Made by a program: the position numbers and the translations under genes
Notes under the pieces: generated by a model
What the model saw: the letters and a program-made list of their open reading frames with translations, nothing else
Databases searched by the model: none
Told to the model about the DNA's origin: nothing
From: Saxidomus purpurata
Lineage: Eukaryota > Mollusca > Bivalvia > Venerida > Veneridae
Direction of reading: 5' to 3'
NCBI GenBank assembly: GCA_022818135.1
Contig: JAFMSR010000010.1
Coordinates: 31,799,269 to 31,863,268 of the forward strand
Length of the DNA: 64,000 nucleotides
In this document: piece by piece, positions 10,535 through 22,405 of the stretch
Numbering within the stretch: the first letter of the stretch is position 1
Layout: each line of letters starts with the position of its first letter

Positions 10535-12481
10535 GGGATTTCTTCCGGGTCACTCGACAGTATACCAGCTTATTGATATTTACAATCAAATCTGTAAATC
10601 ATTTGACGATAAAATGGCAACTTGTATGGTATCTTGCGATACCTCCAAAGCCTTCGACAGAGTGTGGCACAAAGGACTCTTATTCAAACTTCGTCAGTAC
10701 GGGGTGTCTGGTAACGTCTTTAAGTGGGTTTCTAGTTATCTTTCTGAACGGAATCAACGAGTGTTTGTTGGCTCAACTTTCTCGCAAAGACAAGCGGCTC
10801 CAATCAGGTGTTCCACAAGGCTCGGTCCTTGGTCCCCTAGTCTTTCTAGTCTATGTGAACGACTCTTCTAAGCATGACCCGTCTATTTGCAGATGATAGT
10901 TCATTATCCGTGTCTTTAAATGATTCAGCTTATATGGAGACAATCCTTAACAATGACCTTAATTCAATCTCTAACTGGGCAAAGCAATGGTTAGTCAAAT
11001 TTAACCCGTTGAAAACTGATGTAATGTTTTTTTTTCACTTTCAAATATGCCTAGGCCAACAATTCGATTTGAGAATACTCCACTGACATATGTTGGTAAT
11101 CATAAACATCTTGGTTTAACTTTCAGTCATGATGGTACTTGGCATACACATATATCTAACATTGTTTCAGCAGCTTCAACGGTCTTAGGGTCTATGCGAA
11201 TGCTTAAATTCAAAGTCAGTCGTAAAACACTTAACCAAATATACATAACATACTTACGTCCCCAACTAGAGTATGCATCCCTTGTTTGGGATAACTGCAC
11301 CATTTATGAAAAAAATATTCTCGAAAAAATGCAATACGATGCTGCCCGAATCGTTACCGGGTTAACAAGATCTGTCTCTATTGAGCAACTTCTAAAAGAA
11401 ATAGGATGGGTGTCTCTTACAAACAGACTTGAAATTCAAAAGCTCACCCTTGTTCATAAATTCAAATATGGCAATCTTCCCGATTATTTGAAAGAGCTTT
11501 TCCCACCCACTGTTGAACAAACTAATGATTATCCTCTGAGGAATAGAAATGAGTTTATATCTATACCAAGAAGATTGGAAATCTATTCCAAATCAGTATT
11601 ACCTTCAGCCGTCAAACTCTGGGACGAACAAGATGAAGAAACTCGTAACATTGATACCCTATCTTCCTTTAAATGTCATCTCAAAATTCGATATGAACTT
11701 TCGGGAATTCCTCAGTATTTTGTTTTTGGTAATAGAACGGAACAGATATATCATAGCCGCATAAGAAATAACTGTAGCAATCTAAATTCTGACTTACATA
11801 ATAACCACATAAGAGAACATCCTAGCTGTTATTGTGAATATGCGATAGAAGACGCTGAGCACTTTTTTCCAGTGTCCATTATTCAGAAACCATCGCCTAA
11901 CACTATTTAGAAGCACGCGACTTTTCCATCCTCTAAGTACATATAAGCTACTGTTTGGTATTAATACCCGTACTGACGAGGAAAACTGTAACCTATTTAC
12001 AGAAGTACATACATTTATAAAGAGTACGAGACGTTTTAATGATACATAAAAAGGGTGTCATTGTCCCAGTAAATGTTATAGATGTATATCAGTATGGGGT
12101 GTCTGGTGCGGGGTTCCCATTGAGCGAGGTGTTTGTTCGATCACGGAAGGCAGTCAAACTTTTTCAGCGTTTTGTTTTTCTTCAAATTGTTTAATGTATT
12201 TTTTTTCTTCAATTTGTTTCTCTCTCTTTTTTTTCATTTTGTTTTCACTTAATTATTCTAATAGTTCATTTGATTGATTCAATTCTTCCTTGTAAAGATG
12301 TATAAGCGATACAGCTATCTTGTCATTTACTTAAAATCTGACGTCTTCTGGAGATGGCCGTTTCTGATGTTGTGATAACTCGTGGCCCGATCCATTTGTT
12401 ATAGTTTAACATATCTTGCATGCCTTTATACATATGCATATGTAACTTGTACAATAAAATAATATTAAATCTAAAAATCTT
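10535..12481 (+). mobile_element. 5'-truncated non-LTR retrotransposon (LINE), copy 1 only
   Basis: The insertion begins exactly where homology with copy 2 stops and starts inside the reverse-transcriptase domain (T-G-F-L-P-G-H-S-T). Recognisable RT parts are the D-x-S-K-A-F-D-R-V-W-H block (near 10648), S-G-V-P-Q-G-S-V-L-G-P (near 10805, in another frame) and the F-A-D-D catalytic box (near 10888). A thumb/C-terminal region in a third frame (11047-11910) ends in a Cys/His-rich stretch typical of some Jockey/CR1-type LINEs. At least two frameshifts break the ORF. About 570 bp of AT-rich 3' tail follow. The element is dead, and its absence from copy 2 suggests it arrived after the duplication. 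Confidence 0.88.
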
Positions 12482-13087
12482 GTGGGTGATAAGTATTACT
12501 AGTTTACAGAGATATTTCACCATTGCTCATCATAAAAAAAATAAGTTTAACTAATCAATTATCACAAATTGGCTGAACAAATTAGGTGTTTTTTTGGATT
12601 GCAGTACGTTATCGAATAAATAACATACTATACAATTCTGTATTGTACTTATATAGTCAAAAATCACACACTCCATATATGCCGAAGTTGCATAGTATCT
12701 GAAATCTAGTACATAACTGAAAGGTTTTTAGTTCATCTCAGTCAGAAGTTAAAAAGCCATTGCTTCAGTTTCACTTGATAATGATCAAACAAACACTAAC
12801 ACTAATAGGTCATTTATTTAAGATGAAACACACACACTGACAAGTATGATCCCGATTAGCTCAGAAGCGCTGTGAGGTCAACAATAAAGCTTCAAAAGCT
12901 TTTCAGACTAGTTCTAATCACTAAAGTCATTAAGTAAATTGTGACTAAGCTCATCAAATAGTCATTCCTACTTGGTATAGCTTACAGTCTTATGAAAATA
13001 CACTTTTCACGGCTTCATATACAATGTACATCAATAAATATATCAATGCGTTAAATAAAGAAAGACACTACTTCAGCCGATGCTTAA
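12482..13087. other. 3' flank of the arylsulfatase fragment, copy 1
   Basis: Non-coding. It corresponds to 30638-31245 of copy 2. On the minus strand an AATAAA (plus-strand TTTATT near 12815) lies about 270 bases beyond the arylsulfatase stop in both copies and is the likely polyadenylation signal. Confidence 0.4.
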
Positions 13088-14089
13088 TTAGCACCAACCA
13101 GGACTCCATACATTGCCGAAATTTTTCGGATCGCCTCTTTTATCTTCAGGTGGATAATTGGCGGGAACCATTGTCAAACGGTGATAAGCGAGGCGAGCTT
13201 TTAATGCCTCAACAATATCCTTGTGCTGGTCGGCAATATCAAAATGTTCTCCGGGATCATCTGTAACAAAAAATATTCGAAATAGCAATTTAAGGTCATG
13301 GTCTAAGGTAGACAATCCTAAATGACAGTTCGTAAATAATGTGACACTCAAGGGACGCTTTCTGGAAAAAATCTTTACGAATTCTGGTAACGATAATGAT
13401 CAGATCTAAAAATTGATTAACATGAGGAAATATCAAATGAAATAAGTAATCAGAATTATTGTGTTTTATCATTTTAATACGAACACATATAGTAAGATGT
13501 GGATGTCATTAAATAAAATACTTAGGGCTTAAGGCTTTACTTAATAAGTCGATTCAAACTTCCGTCACTGCCACTGATGCAGATATTAATGAAATAGCTG
13601 TGAGTTCGGTTCCCAGTTTAAGAAAAAAAAAGAATTTAAAGCTTTAAAACCAGTTTCTTTGTTTTAAAAGGCAGCATGCCTGATTTTTCGTTCAAGTTAA
13701 CAATCATAATAGAAGAAATAAATAATCACTCTCTAAGTCGAATAGTTGGTACTCCGGGAAAGGCTTATCGTCTATAGGTTTTTCCTTTAGATGTGGCAAA
13801 GGCGTCCATCCATTAAAAATTCCAGGAGAACCTTGAATGAGTTTGTACTTTTGAATTCTGTAATTACACAAGACGTAAATGTTTAATGTTAAGGGCAATA
13901 TAACTTGAAATAAGTGACCTAGAAGAAATAAACTATAGAAAATGATAATGCATAACGATAAGGCTCTGAACAGTGTTAAATTGTTCCCCACAAGAGGTCT
14001 CAAACTTTGATTCAAACTGGAATCAAACCAATCCAATTCAAACCATCAAAATTTCTATTTCGTTAGACATTTCCACTCTGTCAGTTTAG

Positions 14090-14165
14090 TGAGGTGAATC
14101 CGTGGTCAAATGGTTATGGTCACTGACTTGTAATCACTACACCTAGGTTTATGAATTCGAGCTAT
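14090..14165 (+). repeat. Degenerate tRNA-like sequence
   Basis: Contains a box-A-like GTGGTCAAATGGTTATGGTC and a weak box-B-like GGTTTATGAATTCGAGC about 45 bases on, as in tRNA-derived SINE heads. It is also present in copy 2 (about 32262-32335), so it predates the duplication. No tRNA fold is evident. Confidence 0.3.
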
Positions 14166-14312
14166 ACTTCCGACGGACACTTTATGTTAAGAAAGTTGGC
14201 AGTTTTTTTTAACAGTAATCGAATGGTATATAATTGGCCCTTTCCAGAAACGATAACTGTAAACTGCACATAACTTGGTAAACTGTACATAACCGAAAAA
14301 CTGCTGAAACAA

Positions 14313-15325
14313 ACGTTTAATAATATGGCATTGCATCCAACAAAAACTAAATGCATGCTAATTGGGTCTGCTTATAAATTAAAATCCACTCGAAATCTAC
14401 AACTATTTATCAATGACATACGTCTAGAAAACGTTACTTGTCATACGTTACTTGGAGTATATGTTGACAATAAACTAACCTGGCACAATCAAATTGACAA
14501 TGTCTGTAAAAAACTGAATAGCAAAATTGCCCTGTTAAAGAACATAATATATTACCTCACACCTGAAATGAAAGTTATGTTTTTAACGCATATATATTGC
14601 CCATATTTGACTACTGTTGTACGGTCTTGGGCAAAGGAACAAGTAATTATGTGAATAAGATAAATATACTACAGAAACGAGTTGCAAAAATAATACTTAA
14701 TAAACCGATGCGAACACCATCGGCAGAGCTATTCAAAGAATTAAAATGGCTGAGTTTTTCAGACCGATGCAAATACCACTGTGCTGTCCTGGTATATAAA
14801 ATTATGAATAACAAGGCCCCATCATATTTGGCAGATATTGTAACGTTCTCTGACAATAAAACATACCAGTTAAGATCAGTATCAAACAAGGATCTTGTCT
14901 TACAGATAATACGTCGTACTAAATACATGGACACATCATTCACAAATTATAGCAAAAATATATGGAATGACATTCCTTTAAATATACGTATTTCGAATAC
15001 TCTTAAAACGTTCAAAGGAAATTATAAGCATTATTTATTGTGTGAATGATAAGTTAAAATTACAATTTCTTAACAGTTTAATTTATATTCATGTCCTTTG
15101 AGTGTCTGTCAGTGAATGTTAATGTATGAATGCATTTATCAACAGAATGTTTAATAGTCTTATATGTAAATGTGTCTTTCTAGTTTTAACTTTGACGGGT
15201 GATTTATTTTTAAGTATTATGCTTTTCATTTGTTTCTTTACTTTGAAGGCCATATTGAAAATTAGTATATATGTTTTCATATGTTTAAATGTGTAACCTT
15301 CGGTAAATAAAGCTTTTGTTATAAA
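14313..15325 (+). mobile_element. Truncated LINE, C-terminal RT region, copy 1 only
   Basis: Two overlapping frames (about 14325-14654 and 14597-15049) encode the thumb and C-terminal region of a non-LTR reverse transcriptase. They include L-G-V-Y-V-D-N-K-L-T-W-H, P-I-F-D-Y-C-C-T-V and L-Q-K-R-V-A-K-I-I-L-N. A frameshift near 14600 separates them. The catalytic palm is absent, so the element is severely 5' truncated. The 3' end is AT-rich and finishes with AATAAAGCTTTTGTT followed by TATAAA. Copy 2 lacks the whole block at the matching point (near 32465). It differs in sequence from the LINE at 10.5 kb and so belongs to another family. Confidence 0.85.
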
Positions 15326-15879
15326 ACCGTAGTCTGACCAGTGGCCTTCGTGGGGCGGTCGGGACTATGAGCAATCTAATGACTGATTGAAGAAAAAATT
15401 AAGCTTATCATATGATAACTAAGCTACGCAAAGTTTAAAAAAAATATTCCCTACCGGATTGCCGAATTATTCTTTATATCGTCAATGTTATACACAAATT
15501 CTTCTCTTGCTGATGGAGCACCCTGACTGATAGTTGGCCACTGGTTTCGTCCGTCCATACCAGTATCTAAAATCAAATAAAGTTGAACCTATGTTAGTGC
15601 TCAGATATTAAGTCACTTGGTGTTAGAAGCCAATACTAATACAGTAAACTCCTAATATAACGACTCCGGATATAAAACACAAACTTTCTGGGCTGGATTT
15701 TCTCTTTTTTTTCAATATGAAAATGCGATATAGATATAACATACTCCAGATATAAGGAACACATTTAAACAATCCAAAGGAGTTCGTTATATACGAATAT
15801 GTTTACTGTATATGTAAACTGTTCAGGTTTGTATTAAAACACCTGTTGCCACTTTCAATGTATGTAATTACTGGATGCT

Positions 15880-16210
15880 GAAAACCCCGCGGTGACGGAT
15901 ATTTCCATCTGAGTCAAGTGTCTCATGATGGAAACTTTTTCTTGCATACCGTCTTGCACTTTAAGAAGATTTCTAAATGCATCTTATCAAAATGATGAAT
16001 TATCATGAAAAACAAACAAGTTTCCGACGTTGTGTTTAGGAAAGTGACGTCTCAATGTTTATAACATTACGTCATAATTAATTTACGAGAGTCGTCTGGC
16101 ATAGGAGGGGTGCCAGACCGCTTTTGCCGGCATGGGCAAAATCACCGGAAATGCCGATCCGATATGCAAGAATGAGACAGGTCAATGAGTAAAATAACTC
16201 ACCATGAGGA
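15880..16210. repeat. Dispersed non-coding repeat with hairpins
   Basis: Lies in the intron between arylsulfatase exons 11 and 12 of copy 1 and recurs at 33190-33500 in copy 2. It contains a GTGACGGATATTTC motif and a small perfect hairpin GTCTGGCA/TGCCAGAC (about 16093-16117). Copy 2 has about 165 extra bases at its left edge, including a near-perfect palindrome around 33189-33215. It resembles a short inverted-repeat element, but no clean ends or target duplication could be defined. Confidence 0.35.
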
Positions 16211-16921
16211 TTTTACAATGACACATCCGTATTATTTCTCTTCGGTGTTGTTGCAAATATATCTTTTCCTTTTTGCGTCAACTCTACTTTTATTGGATTT
16301 CATTTCGGCGGAAACAAAAACATTGAATTGAATTAACTATTCATTATTTATTTGATGTGACGGATCACTCATTTATGATCCTTATGGGACATTTGTGTCT
16401 TACAAAGAAGATAATATTTCTTTAATTCTTTTGAAAGATTGACAAATTTGCCTGTATGCTTAAGTTCGTATGTTGGCAAGTTAAAATGACTGAAATACGG
16501 TTTAAACCCATACAACAGGATCCGGTTATTCAAAACTTTAACCAGCATTTAAACTAACAGTCCATTTAATTGTAGGGTTGTATTTAAACATTTTAAAAGA
16601 TTTGATAATATTCTTTATGTACTAAGGTCAGTGGAAACTACTAAAATTCTCTTTAAAGTAAACTTAAAACAGCTCATAAGTTTTTCCAACATGATGTAGT
16701 ATTTTGAGTCAAAATTTAACCAATGGTTAACTTAACAGCCGGTTAAATTTTCGAACAACCGGTTCCAGATCACAGGGCCTTACTATACTGCTATTTTAGA
16801 AAACTCAGTCACTATTTGGGTGAAATCTAGGGAATAGTTCATTAATTGTATTGTTACTGTACCTGGTGTTCCACCTGCCAATGATAACAGAGTTGGGAAC
16901 CAATCAACTGCATGAATCATT

Positions 16922-18641
16922 CTACAATTTGAAGAAAAAAAAATCATGATTTCTTTTGTCTTGTTTTTCGCTTTCTGCATTAATTTGTTATTTCTGATTT
17001 GTTGACACTGTTTACCCCATTTCTCTGCTTGCATTTTCTTGATCGTTCTATATTCACAGTTTTTATTGCACATAATTACACATGTATGTACACTTTTTTC
17101 TGAGCTTTTAAAAAAATCTAGCCTCTTAGATTCATTAACTTATTGCTAAAGATTATAATAAAACTAATTTGATTACAATATCTCAAAGGAAAGTATTGAA
17201 ACAGAGAGTATAATGAGTTGTTCATACTATTATGTAATGACTTTAAAACGAATATATGAAGTACCAAATAAGGAGCGAAATGAATCGTCTGTATATCTGT
17301 GATACCATGTATAATACCAGCAATAAGAGGTCAAACCAACACGAACTGAGATTTGAGGAGATACAAGAGAAAATGAACGACAGAAAAACTTTACAGAAAC
17401 ATAACCCCACCGACCATTTAAACCAACGAATTAAGCTCTTACCAAATAAGAAGCGAAATGAATCACAGTCTCAATGTATACCCAATTCAACAGGAACAGT
17501 CTAGAAAATAAATCCCGCGCATTACGGACAAAACAGTAGTGATTGAGAAGGCTCCTTTACTTTCATACTCTGTTGCAATCAACTTTGACCTTGACCATAA
17601 GAAAGCATAAAACCTTTTCAAATTATGAATAAAATTTACATGTACTTTTCTGATTCTTTTTATCATTTAGATCAAATGTGTCTTTTCAGAAAAAAGTTTG
17701 TCTATAAATTCCCGGTGTAGAATATAGTTATTATGTAGGAATGTGATACAGACTCCTTGATTTGCCCGGGTTGTGAGTCGAATTGCGAAAAACGTGTATG
17801 ATCCAACGGCCACATTAGGACCACATTTCAATGATAACAAGAAAACCATTGATGCAAAGCATCAAAGGGCGCCGAGAGATACTTATTTCATTATAATTCA
17901 AGTGAATATGGTAAGCAAATACTTAAAACAAATAATTCAGCAAAACACATCCTATTTTCCTACTATTTTTGCTCCCGGTTTGAATGACATTTGTGATAGT
18001 AGGAAAGCAAACTTCCACTACAAGGTCATACATTAAAAAATTGTAGAGCTAATCGCCTAACTCGGGTTGAGCATTGGCGCATGCGCAAGTGGATTACCTC
18101 GACCTTTCTAACTCGACGTATCAAGTAGGTATAGAGTTGTCTTTTTGTCAACTTGTGTAATTTTCAACAAATAAAGCTTTTGTTTGACTAAGTAGTTGAA
18201 ACATGACGATTTCTTCATGATTTTCCATGATGACAAATTGAATTATATTTTCCAATGGCAAATGAATAAGTCCAAACTGCAGATAATCTCTAATATAGTT
18301 CGCCATCTTGAATCCTGATCAACTCGTGCGCAACTTAAGGTTACACGAGTAGCTTGTGAATGAGTTAAATTATATCTTATAAACTTACGTGACTATTTTC
18401 ACTAAGCTTTGAGATGGAACATTTTAACAGATTAAATCAAATTTATATTGGTTGCATTCCATAGCGGGAAGAAGCGCAGACGTAGCTGGTTAATGGTTCC
18501 GTGATAATAACTGTGACGCCAAGATATTGCGTGACAGTGATTCCTCATTGGAGAGGGAGAATGCAATACCTTTTGAATTGTTTGTTTAAAAAGGAAAACA
18601 TGAGTCGTATGTACAAACTATCTCGTATATGAATTTTTGCA
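16922..18641. other. Duplication junction region
   Basis: Holds the right end of copy 1 (homology stops at 17261) and then unique non-coding sequence. At the breakpoint starts a 25-bp direct repeat (17262-17286), repeated with one mismatch at 17440-17464. Around 18170 an AATAAAGCTTTTGTTT motif matches the 3' end of the 14.3-kb LINE family, suggesting another LINE tail. No gene seen. Confidence 0.5.
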
Positions 18642-19820
18642 ATGTTCACAAGCCAGTCTGTCGTATCGCTTTGGGAATCAAACGCATACTGTGTAACAGC
18701 TGATTGTGAGTATTTTATGAATTACTTTAACGTCAGCTTAGTTGCCGTTAAATATTTATGTTAATTTTGAATTCGAGAAAGGAGAATTCTCTAATGGCAA
18801 ATCTATGTGAAGTTAATCTTTCGCAATATTTTTAAATTAGCGAATTGGGAAATTCGCGAAAATAGCGAAACTTTAATCATCGAGAATATTACCCAGTTCA
18901 CTGAATAAAAAATCTTAAAGTACAGAGGAAGATTGTTATAATTCTAATTCTAAGTAAACTATATTGTAATTGGTCATATACGTTTGATTGATCATCACTC
19001 TCACATATAAATTCAGTGTGCTTATCCGTCAAGAAGTAAAATACATCTACTAACAAGTTTAATTCGCTATGATTTCTGCAAAGTTGAGGCTGCAACACAT
19101 AAGTTTATTTAGACATCAAGAAAATCACATCTGATATATTACATTTCCTTTACTTTTGTTAAACTAGGAAAGAAAACAATCATTGTTAAAACTTGGTGGT
19201 TTTTTTAGATGAACAAGCTGCTAACGGCAACGTGACAGTTTTGAATTCAGAAAGACTGAACAATGCTACTGGTGTATTGAAAACCATCCATGGTTATGCA
19301 GTACCCACGGCTGATGCAGGGAAGTTCCAAGTTAATTTAGAAACTGTGCCAATAGGGGCTCCATGTAAGTAATTGATTAGTATTTTGAAGCTTGAAATAA
19401 CCAGAGCATCAAAGTCTTTTCGCCGTGAAGGTATCAGGTGATGGAATTCATGAAAAAATACTGACACAGTTAAAGGTTTTCTTAAGAATCAATAAGTTAG
19501 CCGGTGGATTCTTTAGCATAACTATTTCCTAATAGAAAAAAACTACCGCAATCTATTGAAAGTACAATATCATTATCTTTTAGATTGGATTTTGAAACTT
19601 GGACCTGCCAAGTACGGCGACAAGATGCAGTACCAGTACGCTGTCGTGAGTGACAACATTAGAGGAACATTATTCGTGTTGGCCCGAGACCCGACCCTTT
19701 TTCATCGCGATTACGAAACTGAAATTGTTAACTTTTTGAATGCCAACGGGTTCATTTTATAACAAAGCAATAACTACATACCATGGAAACGACTGTGTAT
19801 ATAACTCTGATCATCACTAA
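18642..19820 (+). pseudogene. Third lipocalin copy, decayed (exons 2-4)
   Basis: Sequences matching lipocalin exon 2 (18642-18705, 64 bp), exon 3 (19209-19364, 156 bp) and exon 4 (from 19584) keep the exact exon lengths of the two intact copies but are much more diverged. Three defects support decay. No exon 1 with the G-x-W motif is visible upstream. The exon 2 acceptor AG has become AA. A 5-bp deletion in exon 4 brings a stop at 19760-19762, removing the last ~20 residues; the old stop context survives at 19820. An AATAAA at 19886-19891 remains. It could still be read if an upstream exon 1 lies elsewhere, but this is unlikely. Confidence 0.8.
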
Positions 19821-19891
19821 ATGTTTGAGCTTTTCATTTTTCCGGTGTAATATTTAGAGATTGTGTCAACTTTTGTAAAATATTTAATAAA

Positions 19892-22405
19892 ATCTATCAT
19901 TTCTATTATATGTCATTCTCTGTTATCTGTTTTCTTTTAATCTGGATACAATGGAACAGTCATTACTGTAGCGCATGGACAAACTCCAAGCTAATTATGA
20001 AGTATCAATACATCTGGATAAAAGGAATTTAAACGTTACATGCGAATACATAAAACATTGAAAAGACATGTTAGTCGTAAGATTATAGTTTAGAAAGGCG
20101 AAGGTGCCGTACATCGAAGAAACATGTAAATAGAAAAGTAGTGAGTGATGAGCAAAGAAAGTAAGCAAGGAAATGTATTAAACGAATGAATCGTTTTATT
20201 CTTGGAAGACTATGTCATTCGTTACTTTCATACTTGTTCGGTCTGTGTCAAAAGGAAAGGTTAACATGAAAAGAAAAATCTGTAAAACAGAAGAGGGATA
20301 GCTGATATTTCATTACCAAGACAGGGTATTGAATTGTGTGTTTTTTTTGGGAAAATAGCATGATAAAATAAAACAGTTAATGCTAAACGGCTACTGGAAA
20401 AACAATGTCTGCCAACAGCAGATGGTAATTTTCCCGAAGTCTATCATAATTCTACCATAAATGAAATGCTTAACCAAGATAAATAATTATTATTGAATCT
20501 ATTACACACCATGAACTACTAGTATTCTGGTATAACAACAAGATCTCCTGTGACCGTGATACTTCTGATAGCTATAAACCGTTTAAATATAAACATCCTC
20601 TCACCAATAATCAATTCAACATTCACAAGCAAGCATCGAATTAATCCACAGGTTCAAATTTCTTACTTCTTAAATATTCACATACAAATCAACATACAGA
20701 TCACGTCCATAACGAAGCAAAATCTGCATAGTGCTCATAGAAAAGACTGTCTATCTAACACACACTCTGGAAAAAGAGCAAAAGCACCAGGAAATAAAAG
20801 GACCAGACAGAGGTGATCGGGGTTTGAAGGGGAAGCGGGTGATTAATAAACTCTCATTTTTATCATTTCTTTATCATTTTACCGATTTCTTTGAAAATTA
20901 GTCTCTATGAAGGGTTCAAGACAGCAACTATTTTTGTAGCAAAAATTTTAAAGTATTATAAGCTAGTAAACTAGTGAACATTATTTCGTGTATCCCAAGA
21001 TAGTTTTCAAATCGTTGTCAATTCAACTTTTTTTCAAATCGAATTTAAGGGTTAATACTGGATTGATACAGATGGAAACCTTTTGTTTTTGAATGCAATA
21101 TGTAATTTGCTTGTCCATTCAAAAGGAAAGACCGTTTTGATGTTTAACGGTATAAACGTGGTGCTCTGCATAGCAATCCTCTTTAAAAGAAAGAAAACAA
21201 CTTGTTCCAATGAAAAAACTGTACAACTCCGTGACATATCCGAAACAATTACATCTGTGAATGATGACTAGATTAAACTTGTCAATAACAACTGACTCTC
21301 GACATAAACAATTGATATTGTATAATGCTAGAACATTTAAAAGAATAAATACGAGTCCACATTCACACAGTTTGTGTTAATATTTCACTAAGATGAACAC
21401 AATACATATTTATTCGTTAACGACAAATTTCCTTAGACAGCGCTAATGAAATAGTTGTTATACAGATGATGGAGTAGGGCGTTTATTGTATTTAGAGCGT
21501 GCTAAGTATGATAATGACTGTCAGCTGATCATGTATATACATCGTTTCTGAGAACGTTCAAAGGAATGTCAAGTGGAAAATGCACTAAAATTTTAAAACT
21601 TTATAAGGGAGGACATGTGCTGATATGTAAAATATCTGATTTTCTTTTTGTATGGGTTTTTATTTATAGATTTTAGCTATTCTTGCGTTGTATTCTTAAG
21701 TTATGACAAACACCATCGATAGACTTTTTTAAGAGAGATATGCGTTTCTGTTTGAATCTCCCCCTCGTGTTTAAGGTAAAGTAATGTTGTCATCCGTTTT
21801 ATAAATATTTAACATATCAGCAACAAACACAAATTTAAAGAGAAACTTTTCTGAACCCAAATACTTAGAGAAATGACGTGGAATTGAAACCTTCTAAAAA
21901 GGAACAATTACGAAAACATGTAATATAAAAATGAACACGAAAAATACACTGAAAATAAATAAATAACAAGCATAAAAATCAGGAAAATTTTGGACGCGAT
22001 TTTTTCAATAAATAATAATGTCTTCGGAGAAACTGCTATTTTACAAGCTTATGCAAAACTGCAATCTTTCTGGAACCGAATGAACAATAAAAATCAAATG
22101 CCGTAAAACAACACTGCTAGGCAAAACAACAAGTATAGGAGATAAATTTAAATTAAGTATGATTATACTAATAGTTTAATATTTTTAATCAAATAAACTA
22201 AACCTTTTACCATGACACACATATATTAAAATCTTTATCAACTTTCTTATCTATATTTGGTATTTTGTTCATCACAGTCACGTTTAGAACCAAAGTCAGG
22301 AGTATCACGTTGTAAGCCATGTTGAAATGGTCCTTTTCAACAGTTTCTGTTATACAATACATTGTACATACAAAACTAGCATAAATAGGTCTGCTGAAAA
22401 CTAAA
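19892..22405. other. Non-coding leader upstream of lipocalin copy 2
   Basis: Homology to the start of copy 1 begins near 20190. There is no supported gene. It lacks the 750-bp insertion of copy 1, and a stretch around 21800-21965 has no close match in copy 1. Confidence 0.5.

Larger units (their letters stand above)
13088..16921 (-). pseudogene. Arylsulfatase B-like 3' gene fragment (exons 11-14 only)
   Basis: Four exons on the minus strand: 16863-16921, 15455-15566, 13730-13857 and 13088-13260. They match in length and phase the last four exons of the full gene at 31246-43965. They encode the C-terminal subdomain, including V-D-W-F-P-T-L, D-G-R-N-Q-W and the ending W-S-P-G-W-C, with no stop codons and with GT..AG borders intact. 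Exons 1-10, including the catalytic formylglycine site, are missing because the duplication breakpoint (17261) falls in intron 10. Alone it cannot encode an active sulfatase. It is probably a fragment, but intact splice sites leave open use as an alternative 3' end of an upstream transcript. A LINE sits between exons 12 and 13. Confidence 0.88.
30..17261. repeat. Segmental tandem duplication, copy 1
   Basis: Direct repeat of the block at about 20190-34665. The order and orientation of content are the same: non-coding leader, lipocalin, TLR, then arylsulfatase exons 14 to 11 on the minus strand. Homology is first seen near base 30, so the true left end may lie outside the window. It ends at 17261, where copy 2 continues into the arylsulfatase intron and exon 10 while copy 1 enters unrelated sequence. 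Copy 1 is longer because of private insertions at about 1450-2200, 10535-12481 and 14313-15325. Alignment was by eye; identity is high throughout but uneven. Confidence 0.93.
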
